This document shows positions 47,101 through 58,200 of a DNA stretch of 64,000 bases, in pieces (position 1 is the first letter of the stretch; each line of letters begins with the position of its first letter). The translations under genes and the position numbers were made by a program. The stretch is from DASUBV01 sp963725175 (GTDB lineage Bacteria > Actinomycetota > Actinomycetes > Streptosporangiales > Streptosporangiaceae), in the NCBI GenBank assembly GCA_963725175.1, contig CAVRXH010000006.1, positions 2,232,001 through 2,296,000 of the forward strand, given 5' to 3'. Under the pieces are notes generated by a model. The model was not told where the DNA came from. It ran no database searches and worked only from the letters and a program-made list of their open reading frames with translations.

Positions 47101-49189
47101 GCACCTGGGCCAGACGGGCACCGCGCTGGCACCGCCGCAGCAGGTCACCAGCGACGACTCGACCCGGATGGGCCTGCCGCAGCCCGGCGACGGCAACGCG
47201 ATGGGCAACTACACCGAGTCCTACAGCTACGACGCCGCCGGCAACCTGCTCACCATGGGGCACGTGGTCAGCTCGGGGAACTGGACCCGCAGGTACAGCT
47301 ACGCCGAGCCGTCGCAGATCGACCCGGCCGCCACCGGCAGCCGGCTGTCGGCCTCCAGCCTGCCCGGCGACCCGGCGGCGGGCCCGTATAGCGCCGGCTA
47401 CTCCTACGACGCGCACGGCAACATGACCGCGATGCCGCAGCTCGCGGTCATGACCTGGGACACCGACGACCGGCTGCTGGCCACCGCGCGGCAGGCCGCC
47501 ACCTCGGGCACCGCGCAGACGACCTACTACTCCTGCGCCGGGCACGGGCAGCGGATCCGCAAGGTGACGGTCGGGCAGGCGGCCGCCGGGCAGCAGGCCA
47601 CCCGCAAGGCCGAGCGGATCTACCTCGGCGGCATCGAGGTCTACCGGGAGTACGCCACCGACGGCAGCACGGTCACGCTGGAGCGGCAGACGCTGCGGAT
47701 CGCCGACGGGGCGCGCCTGGTCGCGCTGGTGGAGACCAGGACATCGGGCACCGACAAGGCAGCGCAGCAGCAGGTCAGGTACCAGCACGGCAACCACCTG
47801 GACTCGGCGGTGCTGGAGCTGGACGACACCGCCCTGATCATCAGCTACGAGGAGTACTTCCCGTTCGGCGCCACCGCTTACCAGGCGGTCTCCGCGCAGG
47901 TGGACGTGCCGAAGCGGTACCGGTTCACCGGCAAGGAGCGGGACGAGGAGAACGACCTGTACTACCACGGCGCCCGGTACTACGCGCCGTGGCTGGGCCG
48001 GTGGACCGCCTGCGACCCGGTCACCTCGCCGGCCGGGCTGAGCCCCTACAGCTACGCCGCGAGCAACCCGGTCCGGCTGACCGACCCCAGCGGCCGGGAT
48101 CCGGTCCCCGGCCAGGATCCGCCCCCCGGCCGGGACCGGGACGAGGGCGTCGGGGGCGACAGGATCGGCCAGCCCGGCACGCCGGGCCCGCGCGCCTTTC
48201 CCCACCTCCCGGCGCTGCGGCTCACGCTCAGCCCGGCGAACTTCTGGTACTCCTCGATGAGCCAGGGCTCGGGGATCATGGACCCCGGCTCGATCGACGT
48301 GGAGGCCGGCGCGCTCGGCATGGCCGGCCGGACCACCGGGCTGAACCTGCGCAACCCGGCCGGCAGCGGCGGGCTGGCCACCGGCGTGATAGCGGTCCGC
48401 CAGCAGGTCCAGAACGTGCCCGGCCTGGACGTCGGGGTCGCCGGCACCGGCTCCTACATCGCGCAGGGACAGACCAGCGTGACCCCGGCCGGCAGCACCG
48501 CCCCGACCACGGCGCCCGGCACCGCGCAGGACTCGGGAGCCGCGCTGGTCACGGCGCACTACGGGGCGCAGCATGTGGGCGGCGTGGACTGGCTCAGCGC
48601 GGCCGGCTACGTGACCGCCGGGTACCAGCACTCGGGGCAGACCGGCCAGCCCGACACCGACGCCGGCACCGTCCAGTTCCTCGGCGCGGTCGGCTACGAG
48701 CACGACCCGCCAGGGCCGCCGGAGCACTTCCGGCTCAGCGACCCGCCCGCCAACCCGAACCCGCTGTTCCTCAGCTCGCTGATGCTCAACCCGGTGTTCG
48801 GCTACACCTCAGCCGGCTCGCTGTCCCAGGGGCCGCCACTCACCAACGTCTTCTCGGGCGGCGGCATCGCGTCGGTCGGCGTGGGATTCGGCAGGTCGTT
48901 CGGCGTGACCGCCGAGGCCTCGGTGACCCACACCTCGGGATCGGCCGTGACCGGCTCCGACCAGGCGGCGAACTCGACCGCCGAGCGGATCGGCCTGATC
49001 GGCACCTACAACTACGCGGACCGGTCCACCGACGGGCCGCAGACCAGCTCAGTTTCCGTGGGCGTCTGGTATGGCCACGAGTCGGGGACCATCACCGGCA
49101 CGGCCACCCCGACCGCGCCGACCGGCAACTGGGACACCAACAGCATCTTCTTCGGCGTGATCCTCGGCTACCGCCGGTCGCCGCATTAA
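41114..49189 (+). CDS. Fused TcB-TcC toxin-complex protein with C-terminal cargo
   Basis: 2691 aa from a TTG start (GGCGGGGG five bases upstream; no other start in frame). Residues about 69-330 are the SpvB domain (GLTVPIPLSPGRSGFTPALA, FGWGLGAPAI). Residues 456-760 hold FG-GAP/VCBS-like repeats (VDLDGEG, DVTGDGLADIL, DMTGDGLADIV, DIDGTGTADLL). Residue 779 on is the TcdB middle region (NNLGAETRVSYAP, YEREFRGFGMVEQTD). RHS/YD repeats run to an RHS core (RYRFTGKERDEENDLYYHGA, LGRWTACDP, NPVRLTDPSG) that ends near 2323 and, as in TcC proteins, should self-cleave there. Residues 2325-2691 are the cargo: short Gly-rich alternating strands ending FFGVILGYRR. First gene of the Tc operon; next ATG follows after 31 bases. 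Confidence 0.92.
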   Translation: MANLEYGGTQGVPPGAGPADRATATDARQLDAPGSGTPPPGSQEPTAPRGATELLPTVSAPKGGGAIRGLGEKFAVNAATGTAGLTVPIPLSPGRSGFTPALALSYDSGAGNGPLGFGWGLGAPAITRKTDKGLPQYLDPDESDVYILAGAEDLVPVLDSGGGRLRVPRTVFGTAFVLTFYRPRIEGLYSRIERWTAADTGISHWRTISRDNVTTLYGADPGSRVANPANPAQVFSWQISQAWDDKGNAASYSYLAEDSAGIDTSAAHEANRTPAGRAAQVYLKSVSYGNLQPYLPDWTAPAEPPLPADWAFTVVLDYGDHGAMPPAPQPDQPWPLRPDPFSAYRARFEVRTYRRVRRLLFFHNFPAEATAGADLLVRSLDLVYADQQAPPGPASAVYSLLASATQTGYRQDAQAGLVTRSLPPLELSYSQPRLGQEILSLDPDSQANLPEGLDDSSFRWVDLDGEGLSGILAAGDDGGWYYKRNLSAANLAAQGDGSLIARASFGPARPVTALPSRSDLSGVRLLDLSGGGRLDVVDLAGQDPGYFERDDDGGFAPLQRFAALPALDYASPNVTFIDVTGDGLADILLTEDGLHTMHASLCGDAGYDVAVQVRPGWDEERGPSVVLADGTQTIFTADMTGDGLADIVRVRNGEACYWPNTGYGTFGAKVTMDGAPRFDSEERFDPRRVLLADIDGTGTADLLYAGEDGVTAWFSQSGNSWSAPVVTGVFPSADRLGSLQAIDLLGTGTACLVWSSPLPSQAAAPLLYVDLMSGAKPHLLTGAVNNLGAETRVSYAPATQFYVADELAGTPWLTRLPFPVQVVQRTETIDWIGRGRQVCQYAYHHGYFDGYEREFRGFGMVEQTDTEELRDDTAFADGDALNWDQQSWSPPMLTRTWYYTGAFTQAGAISQGYAAAYWTEPALRAPGRQGDAAAMLLPDTVLPDGLDALEAQEAYRALKGHALRTEVYALDGSPQPGNPYTVTEQNYTVALVQAMGVNPHAVLAVAPRESVTFRYDRGPDDPQAGHELVLETDGYGNVLRKVSAGYPRRQPGYLPPGQSLPAQFQQMLDYDQSRLHVTGTQYGYTNAIDDPTTWPDAYRAPLPAATDTAELTGTAPSAKGTGITSLFSFDEIDGTAGVWDTTWTTTADIPYEAIPGSDVDGTGSPAGAPTRRFTAQTRTVYRSDDLTALLPQNQLQPLALTGESYQAALTPGLLTAIFGAVLAGPALAAALAEGGYVQLAGETPWWRPSGRVCYSPGDSDTPAQELTYASAGFFLPCRAVDPFGAISRASYDSYRLLTASVTDQVGNVTSAASDYRVLAPATVTDPNGNRVAGAYDALGLVTATAAMGKTTESLGDLLAGFTTDLDTATLLAQFADPLAGPAAVLGSATSRSLYDVGAYQRTAGTAQPQPPAAYTLSRQLRVSDLASPPYPGAPTTTGYSYAFAYSDGLGRVIQKKAQAAPGPVTDGGPTVSPRWAGTGWTIYDNKQRPVKVFEPFFSATSGFEFAAATGVATVTFYDPPGRVAARLYPDSSWDKTVFQPWLEQRWDRDDTVLITDPRTDPDVGGYFTRVLPAGPFSTWYELRIGGGYGASAADQAAWQLAAQQAAKAAGTYATAHADSLGRACLTVADNGGGERYPTRTARDTQGTTLAITDPLGRRATEFALRQAVAAQPYLAGTDMAGAQLYHVSADGGARRGLPGVTGAMIRSYDARGHAFRLSYDAARRPVARYVATGGGPEALIELSVYGEGQQTANLCGREFRHYDPSGYLENSAFDYAGNLAATLRQLAAGYQATPDWTPLAGLTAASALDTAATTAGLIPAGDQDAFAASTSYDALSRPVQLVMPHNPAMLPDVLQPGYDEASLLITMDTWLQQATAPAALLDPATATMRTVTSIEYNARGQRASIGYGNGTVSAYAYDPQTFRLAQLTTTRPATLPAGQRVVQALAYYYDPVGNITTVADSADTQDVIFFNNQRVDPTASYGYDPLYRLTSATGREHLGQTGTALAPPQQVTSDDSTRMGLPQPGDGNAMGNYTESYSYDAAGNLLTMGHVVSSGNWTRRYSYAEPSQIDPAATGSRLSASSLPGDPAAGPYSAGYSYDAHGNMTAMPQLAVMTWDTDDRLLATARQAATSGTAQTTYYSCAGHGQRIRKVTVGQAAAGQQATRKAERIYLGGIEVYREYATDGSTVTLERQTLRIADGARLVALVETRTSGTDKAAQQQVRYQHGNHLDSAVLELDDTALIISYEEYFPFGATAYQAVSAQVDVPKRYRFTGKERDEENDLYYHGARYYAPWLGRWTACDPVTSPAGLSPYSYAASNPVRLTDPSGRDPVPGQDPPPGRDRDEGVGGDRIGQPGTPGPRAFPHLPALRLTLSPANFWYSSMSQGSGIMDPGSIDVEAGALGMAGRTTGLNLRNPAGSGGLATGVIAVRQQVQNVPGLDVGVAGTGSYIAQGQTSVTPAGSTAPTTAPGTAQDSGAALVTAHYGAQHVGGVDWLSAAGYVTAGYQHSGQTGQPDTDAGTVQFLGAVGYEHDPPGPPEHFRLSDPPANPNPLFLSSLMLNPVFGYTSAGSLSQGPPLTNVFSGGGIASVGVGFGRSFGVTAEASVTHTSGSAVTGSDQAANSTAERIGLIGTYNYADRSTDGPQTSSVSVGVWYGHESGTITGTATPTAPTGNWDTNSIFFGVILGYRRSPH

Positions 49190-49220
49190 CGCCTGCTAAC
49201 CCGGAGGGGGCGGACCCGTC

Positions 49221-52200
49221 ATGGCGTCCACGCAGAACGAGGCCGCGCCGCGGCTGGTGGTGACCGGCCCGGCCGAGATGGCCGGCACGATCCTGCCGCT
49301 GGCCGCGGCCGAGCTGGTGATCGGCCACTCGGCCACCGCCGACATCGTGCTCGACGACACCTACGTCAGCCGGCGGCACGCGCTGCTGACCGTGGACGAG
49401 GCGGGCCAGGTGACGATCAGGGACCTGAACTCGACCGGCGGGACGTACGTGAACGGCGAGCGGCTGGCCGGCGGCCGGATACTGCGCGAGGGCGACGTGG
49501 TGCGGCTGGCCGACCTGACGGCCAGGTTCGAGCCCGGCAGGCCGGGCGAGGCCACCGGGGTAGTCCCCGTGGTGGTCGCCGAGGCGACCACGCAGGGCGC
49601 GGAGACCCAGCTCCTGGTCCGGCCGGGCGGCGGCGGGGCGGGCCCGGCGGCCGGCGGCACGGGCGGCACCGCGGCGGCCGGCCAGGGCGGCGCCAGCTCC
49701 GGCGGCGGCGAGAGCGACACCGCGGACAGTTACTCGGTCGCCGGCACCGTGGCCAGTCCCGCGCTGCCCGGCATCGGCGGGCTGACCGTGCGGCTGGTGG
49801 ACAAGAACGTCGGCGGCGACCGGCTGACCGCCAGCACGCAGACGGCCAGCGACGGCAGCTACTCCTTCGACGACGTGCCGGTCTCCGCCGGCTACCTGGA
49901 GCGGCTGCGCAAGACCGCGCCGGACTGGCAGGTGCAGGTCTACTCGGGCGACAGCTACCTCGGCGGGTCCGCCGTCCAGTACGCCGCCCCGGCGTCCGCC
50001 ACGCTGCACGTCACGCTGGCGCCCGGCACCGCCGGCCTGCCCAGCGAGTACGAGACGCTGACCGGCAACCTGGCCGCGGCCTACGACGGCAGCCTGTCCG
50101 ACCTGCAAGAGGGCGGCGGCCGCACCGACATCAGCTACCTGGCCAACCGGACCGGCTGGGACGCCCGCGCGGTCGCGCTCGCGGCGCTGTCCAGCCAGTT
50201 CAGCGAGATCACCGTGCGGACCAGCGTCCCGCGGGCCGACCCGGCGCAGACCCAGGTGTGGCCGCAGCCGACGGCCAGCATCCCCGCCGAGTTCTACTAC
50301 GCGCTGTTCCGCGCCGGCCTGCCCGCCAGCCAGGACACCCTGTTCCAGGCCAGCCCCGCGACCGCCAGCGCGATCTGGCAGCAGGCCATCGCCGGGAACG
50401 TGATCCCGGCGGCGCTGGCCAAGGACGTGCCGGAGATGGCGGCCAGGTTCCAGGCGCTGAGCGCGGCCAGGTCGCTGACCGCGCCGCCGGCCGCCGGGGT
50501 GTCCACCCTGGGCCAGATGCTGGTCCCGGCGCTCCCGGCGGCGGCGCAGCAGGAGCAGTTCGCCAGCTTGCTGGCGCAGCACCAGGGCGACTGGGACAGC
50601 CTCTGGCCGGCCGTGGCGCAGCAGTTCGGCACGGAAACTACCGCGCATCTCCAGCTCCTGGGCCAGCTCTACAGCCTCACCGTGAACAGCGTCCCCGTGG
50701 TGACGGCGCTGCTCGCCGCCGAGGCGAACGCACCGATCCAGGCCGTGTCCGATCTCGCCAGCCGAGGCTATTACCAGGCCTCCGCGTGGGCGCCGCTGAT
50801 CGGCGACACGGTGCCGCCGGGGATGCCGGGCGGCACGGCGGCCGAGCAGGCGGCCAGCTACGCCGAGCTGATGGCCGCCCAGGTCCGGGTCTCGTTCCCG
50901 ACCGCCGTGCTGGCCAGCCAGGTCACCGCCGGCGTCCTGCCGGTGCCAGGCCCGGCAGACCTGACCGGGCAGGTCGCGGACTTCCTGACCGGCCAGAGCG
51001 AGTTCGAGGTCGGCATCGAGCCGGTGGCCGCCTACCTCGCGCGAACCGGCACGACCGCCCCGGCGCCCGAGGTGGTCGACGCGGTGCAGCGGCTCCAGCG
51101 CGCGTACCAGCTTTCCCCGGACGACACCAGCATGGCCGTGCTGCTGCGAGCCAACCTGGACTCGGCGTTCGCGGTCACCCGCTATGACGCGGCCGGCTTC
51201 ACCCGCGCCTTCGGCGGCCAGCTCGGCACGGACCAGGCCGGCGCGATCCACCAGCGCGCCCGGCAGATCTTCGCCACCACGCTCGGCGTCGCGGTGGCCT
51301 ACCTGGGCGGCCGGGTCACCCAGTTCGGCAACGGCACCGTCCCGGTGCTGCGCGGCATGGACCCGCAGCAGGCGCCGCCCGGTTACCCGGTGACGGCCTA
51401 CCCGACGCTGGAAGACCTGTTCGGGTCGATGGACTACTGCAACTGCTCGGACTGCGGCTCCATCCTCAGCCCGGCCGCTTACCTGGTGGACCTGCTGAAC
51501 TACCTGGATCAGCCGGCGCCGGCCGGCGGCGGCGACAACCCGCAGGACATCCTGCTGCAGCGCAGGCCCGACCTGGCGTACCTCCCGCTGACCTGCCCGA
51601 ACACCAACACCGCGCTGCCCTACATCGACATCGTCAACGAGACGCTTGAGTACTTCGTGGCCAACGGCCTGTCCATGGCCGGCTACACCGGGCACGACAC
51701 GGGCGACACCGTCACCTCGGCCGAGCTGATCGCCAGCCCGCAGTACGTCAACAACGGCGCCTACGACATCCTGCAGGGCAGCTTCTTCCCGCCGCCGCTG
51801 CCGTTCAGCCGGCCGCTCACCCTGCTCCGGCTCCAGCTCGCCAGCCTCGGCGTGGCGCTGCCGGACGCGATGACCGTGCTGCGAGCAGGCGACCAGCTCA
51901 CCAGCACCGCCTCGCCGGTCAGCTACGGCTGGGATGACATCCTGATGGAGCGGCTCACCATCTCCCGCGATGAGTACCGGCTGTTCACCGACCCGTCGCT
52001 GACCCTCGGCGACCTTTACGGCCTGCCGGACGCCACCGCGCTTGAGCTCCTGCAGACCACCAGCCTGCAAGACTTCTCCCGGCGGCTCGGCGTGTCCTAC
52101 GACGACCTGGCCCAGATCGTGGCCACCCAGTTCATCAACCCGAACGCCGCGCTCATCCCGAGGCTGACGGCCCTGGGCGCGCCGTTCGCCACCCTCCAGG

Positions 52201-55200
52201 ATCTGCACGACAACCTGGGCACCGCGGCGTCCATCGCCGCCCAGTTCATCGGCGCGCTGCCGGCCGGCCTGGACGCCACCCAGTACGGCGGGGCCACCCC
52301 CGACGACTACCAGGCCGTGGTGAGCTGGGTCACCGGGCCGGCCGTCTACCCGCTGATCATGGACATCATCACGATCAGCAACCCGTCGGGCAACATCAGC
52401 GACTGCTCGGGCGCCGACCTCCAGTTCCGCTACTCCCAGCCGCCCGGCCCGAACCCGGCCGACCCCGGGAACCTGCTCAGCGGCACCGACTTCCTGAAGC
52501 TGATCAGGTTCATCCGGCTGTGGCAGAAGCTGGCGCCGCTGCTCGGCGACGCCGACGACAGCGTGACCATCGCGCAGACCGACGCGATCCTCGCCGCGCT
52601 GTACCCGGCCGCCGACCAGCCGGCCGGCACATCGAGCACCGCCAACGACGCCGCCAACCGGGTGCTGCTCGACCAGGGCTTCGCCGTGCTGCTGCCGCGC
52701 ACCGGGTTCCTGTTCCAGGTGCTCGGCCTGCTGTCGCTGACCGCCGACACCGGCCTGGAGAAGCTGCTGGCCTGCTGGGCGCCGATCGGCACCGCCGGGA
52801 CCAGCTCGCTGTACCAGGCGATGTTCCTCACCCCGACGCTGCTCCAGCAGGACCCAGGCGCGCAGACGGCCACCGTCTCCGCCATCGTGAACGCCGGCGA
52901 CCAGCTCAGCACCTCGATCAACGGGGTGGCCATCTCCTACACCGTGACCACGGCCGACCTGTCGGCGGCCGGCGGGGCGGCCGCCACCGTCGCGGCGGCC
53001 ATGGCGGCGCAGATCAACGCGACCACCACCACCGACCCGGTCTCCGGCCAGCCGCTGAACACGCGGTTCCACGCCACCAGCGACGGCGGCGTGGTCACGA
53101 TCATGGCGGGCTTCGCGCTGGCCTGCGCCGTGTCGGCGGGCGCCACCGAGAGCTACGCGCCCGGCGCCAGCACCCCGCTCTCGGCGACCGCCACGGTCGG
53201 CGGGACGGTCACCCCCGGCGACACGCTGACCACCACGCTCGACGGCATCGGCGTCGATTACCTCGTCGCCCCCGGCGACACCCCGGACAGCATCGCGGCG
53301 GGCATCGCCGCCGCCATCAACGGCGCGACCACCGCCGACCCCTACTCCGGACTTCCGCTGAACGGGCTACTCGCGGCGTCGGCCAGCTCCGCGACCGTGA
53401 CTGTGGTGGCGGCCAACGCCGGGGCGCCGTTCACCCTGGCCTGCTCGATGACCTCGGCCGGCGCGGGCGGCTACACGGCGGCTGCGCCGAAGCCCGCCGC
53501 GATGACCGCCACCGTCAGCGGCATCATCGACCAGGGCGACGTCCTGGTCACCACGGTCAACTCGGTGCCGGTGAGCTACACCACGGGTCCTGGCGACACG
53601 ACGCCCGTCATCCTGGCCGCCAGCATCGCGGCGGCGATCAGGTCGGCCGTGCAGCCCGACCCGGCGACGCTGGTGCCGCTCGGCGAGGAGGTGCGGGCGA
53701 CCAGCTTCGGGCCGGTGATCACCATCACCTCCGTCGACCCGACCGCCCCGGTGACCGTGACCTGCTCGGTGCCCACGGGAGGCGAGGGCTACACCGCGCT
53801 CGGCCCGTCCCCCGAGACCGCGACGGCCATCGTCACGGGCAGCATCCCGCCCGGCGCCCTGCTGACCACCACGGTCAACACGCTCCCCCTGCTCTACCAG
53901 GTGATCCCCGGCGACACCCCGGACAGCATCGCGACGGCCATCGCGGCCCTGGTGAACACCAACCCCGGCAACCTCATCGACCCGGTGACTGGCCTCCCGC
54001 TCAACTCGGTGGTCAGCGCGTCGCAGGCCGGCGGCGAGCTGACCTTCACCGCCGCCACGCCGACCACGCCGTTCACCCTGGCCGCGGCGCTGTCCGCCGG
54101 CGGCTACACGGCCGGGCGCCGGCTCCCGCCGTTCGCCGACGACGGCTACGGCGACTACCTGACCGACCCGTCCCAGACCCTGCTCGGCCACGAGCCGGCG
54201 CTGTGCGCCGCGTGCAACCTGACCGGCGCGGAGTTCACGCTGATCACCGGGGCGCTCGGCTTCGGCGCCAGCACCCCGCTTACCCTGGCGAACGTCAGCG
54301 CCCTGTTCAGGTACGGCTGGCTGGCGCACGCGCTCGGCCTGTCCGTGCTGGAGTTCCTGCTGCTCCGCCAGTTCTCCGGCCAGGACCCGTTCGCGCCGCT
54401 CGACCCCGCCGCCGTGCCGCCCGCCCAGCCGCCGGTCATCGCCTTCATCGCCCTGCTGACCGCGCTCAGCGGGGCCGGCCTGGACATCACGGCGGCGCTT
54501 TACCTGATGTGGAACCAGGACATCAGCGGCGACTCCGCGCCGTCGCTGGCCGACCTGACCGGCCTGGTGCTGGCGCTGACCGGCGACTTCGCCGCCGTGG
54601 AGGCCGAGTTCGCGATCTCCGACGACCCGGACGGCACCATCGCCGAAGGGCTGATGACGCTGGTCTACGGCGCGGCCGCCAGCGGCTTCTTCTTCGGCCT
54701 GCTGAACGCCACCATGACCACCTCGGTCAGCTACTCGGCGCCGCCAGGGGACCCGGTCCTGCCGCAGGCCGTCACCGACGCCAGCTCAGGCCGGCTCGGC
54801 TACGACGACCTGCGCAAGCAGCTCAGCTTCGGCGGCGTGCTCGACGCCGCCACCCAGACGGCGATCGACACCGCCATCCCGGCCGGCTGGCCGACCCTGG
54901 CGCCGGCCATCGCCAGCCTGGCCGCCGCCAGCCAGCAGGCCGTGGCGCCGTTCTTCACCAGCTACCCGGAGCTGGTCCCCCTCTACACCGCCTACGTCGC
55001 CTCCGGCGACGCGGTGCAGGACAAGCGGAACACGCTGCTGGCCAGCTTCCTGCCGATCCTGAAGGACAAGCGCAAGCAGGAGCAGGCCCAGGCCGCGATC
55101 ACCAGCGCGGCCGGCACCGACCCGAGCTTCGCCGCCGCGCTGCTCACCGCGCCTGCCGTGCTCAGCGCGGACGGCGACCCCGGCCAGCCCGCCATCACCG

Positions 55201-58200
55201 ACCTGACCGCCGTGGAGAGCCAGGGCCTGAGCGCCGCGTTCTTCCTCGGCAACGACCCGGCGGCGGCACCCGACCAGCAGGTGGACGCGGTGCCGCAGCT
55301 CAGCTACGCGCCGACCGCCACGATCGGCGGCACGGTCACGGCCGGGGACACGCTCACCCTCACGATCAACGGAATCGCCATCGGGTACACGGTCGCCGCC
55401 ACCGACACCAGCCTCGCGGTGCTCGCCGCCAGCATCGCGGCGGCGGTCGGCGCCGCCACGCAGGCCGACCCGGTCAGCTCGCTGCCGCTGAACCAGGTCG
55501 CGTCCGCCACGGCGGACGGCGCGGTGCTCACCGTGGCCGGGCTCAACCCCTCCGGGCAGTACGGCTACCTGACCGTGGCCTGCGCGGTCTCGGCCGGCGC
55601 GACGGAGACGTTCACCGCCGGGACGCAGCTCCCCGCCAGCGGGACGCCCATCGCGGCGACCTGGTCGGGCTATCTCACGGCACCGCAGGACGGCGACTAC
55701 GACATCAACGTGGTGACCGACCCGGGCGCCAGCGTCACCCTCACCCTGAACGGCGATGCGGTGCCGGTCGCGCAGGCTGGCCCGCTGTGGTCCAACTCGG
55801 CCCCGATCGCGCTCACCGCCGGCGAGCTGCTGCCGGTCACCCTCACCGCCACGTCCCTGCTCACCACCCTCTCGGTGAGCTGGGAGAGCCTGGGCCTGGG
55901 CTGGCAGCCCATCCCGGCCGCCTACCTGTTCCCGCTCAGCCTGGTCACCAGGCTCGGCGACACCTACGTCCGGTTCCTCAAGGCCACCTCGCTGGCCGCG
56001 GCGCTGTCGCTGACCGCGGCGGAGGTCAGCTACCTGGCTACCGCCGCCGACCTGGACCCCGGCTGGCTGAACCTGCTGGCGGCCCAGGGCAGCCCCGCCC
56101 CGGCCACCGCCTCCGCGCTGGCCGGGGTGCTGACCGCGCTGCTGGACTTCGCCGCCATGAAGCAGGCGCTGTCGCCGTCGGACGAGCGGCTGCTTGCGGT
56201 GCTCAGCGATCCCGGCGGCAGGCTGCCCAGCGGCGGCAGCGCGCTGCTCAGCCTGACCGGCTGGGCCCAGGTGTCGGTGAACGCGCTGCTCACCCAGTTC
56301 TTCGGCAGCACCAGCCCGGCCAGCCTCGGCGCGGTAGTCAGCCTGCGCCGGGTCTACGACGCCTACGCGCTGGTGAAGACCTGCGGGCTGACCGCGGCGT
56401 CGCTGATCGCGGCGATCACCAACGCGCCTACCGCGACCACGGTCAGTGCGCTGCAATCGGCGCTGCGGGCCCAGTACGCCGAGTCCGACTGGCTGACCGT
56501 CGTCGGCCCGATCAACGACAGCGCCAGGACCCAGCAGCGCGACGCGCTGGTCGCCTACGTCCTCCAGCAGCTCGGCGATATCTACGAGCAGGCGCTGGTC
56601 AGCCAGGTGACCAGCGCCGCCGCCGCGACCGGCGCGACCACGGTGAGCTGCGCCAGCGCGGCCGGCATCGCCGAGGGCATGACCGTGCAGGGCGCGGTCA
56701 TCGCCACCGGCACCGTGGTCGCCGGGGTGTCAGGAAGCACCGTCACGCTCAGCCTGCCGACGCTGGCCGCGATGCCCGCCGGCTCGCCGCTGATCTTCGT
56801 GCCGGCCGCCGCCCAGGCGGTCAGCACCGCCGACAGCCTGTATGAGTACCTGCTGATCGACACCCAGACCGAGCCGCCGGTGCTGACCTCCCGGATGCTG
56901 CTGGCCATCTCCACCACTCAGCTCTTCATCGAGCGGATCGCGCGCAACCTGGAGCCGCAGGTCTCCGCGCTTGACGTGAACCCGGCGCAGTGGGAGTGGA
57001 TGAAGCGGTACCGGGTCTGGCAGGCCAACCGCGAGGTCTTCCTGTGGCCGGAGAACTGGCTCTACCCCGAGCTGCGCGACGACCAGTCGCCGCTGTTCCA
57101 GCAGACGATGACCGGCCTGCTCCAGGGCGACATCACCAACGACGCCGCGGTCAGCGCCTACCTCGGCTACCTGAGCGGGCTTGAGGAGGTCGCCAAGCTG
57201 GAGCCGTGCGGGCACTTCTACGTGCCCGCGAGCGCCGACACCGACGAGACCGGCTACGTGATCGCCAGGACCGCCGGCGCGCACCGCAAGTACTACTTCC
57301 GCGAACTGGCCGGCGGCTCGTGGGGGCCGTGGACGCAGGTGCAGATCGACTGCGAGGACATGCCGCTGACCCCGATCGTGTGGAACGGGCGACTGTTCCT
57401 GTTCTGGGTCAAGGCGCTCAAGCAGGCCGCGCCACAGCCCGCGAATACCGGGTCGCTGTCGGGGACCGTCGCCAACTACCAGATCGGCGACATGCAGAGC
57501 TACGCCGCCGCCGCGCAGCAGGCACAGAACACCATCTCGGTGTCGGCCACGCTGTGCTGGGCCGAGTACTACAACGGCGCCTGGCAGCCGACCAAGACCT
57601 CCGACGTCAACAGGCCGGCCAGCCTCGGCAGCTTCCCGGTCACCGATCCGGGCACCGTGGAGAGCCTCCGCAACCAGATCCAGATCGTGCCCGCCCAGTT
57701 CACCGGCACCAACCCCGAGGCGATCCAGTACGAGGTCAACACCAGCCAGTTCGCCGTGCCCAGCGACGCGCTGCTGCTCTCGGTCATGGTGGCGGGCTCG
57801 CCGGCCGGCGGGTTCATGCTGCATAACACCCACAGCCTGCCCATCATCTTCGACGACGTGCCCCTGATCGGCATCTCGACGGAGTTGGTCATCACCGAGC
57901 TGGGCACCCACAGCTACCAGGTCCCGGTGGGCATCCCGCTGGCCGCGGTGCTCGACGTGCCCAGCCCTTACCGCAGTTTCCCGGCCTACTGGGGCGCCTA
58001 TACCGGCGGCTTCGCGCCCAGCACCTTCAGCGTCAGCTACCAGAACTCCGCCATCTCGATCCCGTCGTACAGCAACGCGCTGCTGGAATACCAGTGGGCG
58101 CCCAGGTACCTCGATACCCAGCCGGGCCTGCCCGGCGCCTGGGACGCGCCGTTCATCTACGAGGACCGCAGGAACCTGTTCTGGGTCACCACCACGACCA

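Noticed and set aside
43778..48727. A 1649-codon open frame on the minus strand across the TcB-TcC gene
   Set aside because: It is the mirror of a G+C-rich gene: Arg/Gly/Ala/Val/Gln-rich low-complexity composition and no family features. The plus-strand reading matches SpvB, VCBS and RHS throughout.
49092..53072. A 1326-codon open frame on the minus strand over the FHA-TcA gene
   Set aside because: Shadow of the TcA codon pattern (Arg/Gly/His/Gln-rich), no start context, no domain.
52520..56845. A 1441-codon open frame on the plus strand in another frame of the TcA gene
   Set aside because: Arg/Gly/His-rich out-of-frame reading; the true frame continues TcA homology.
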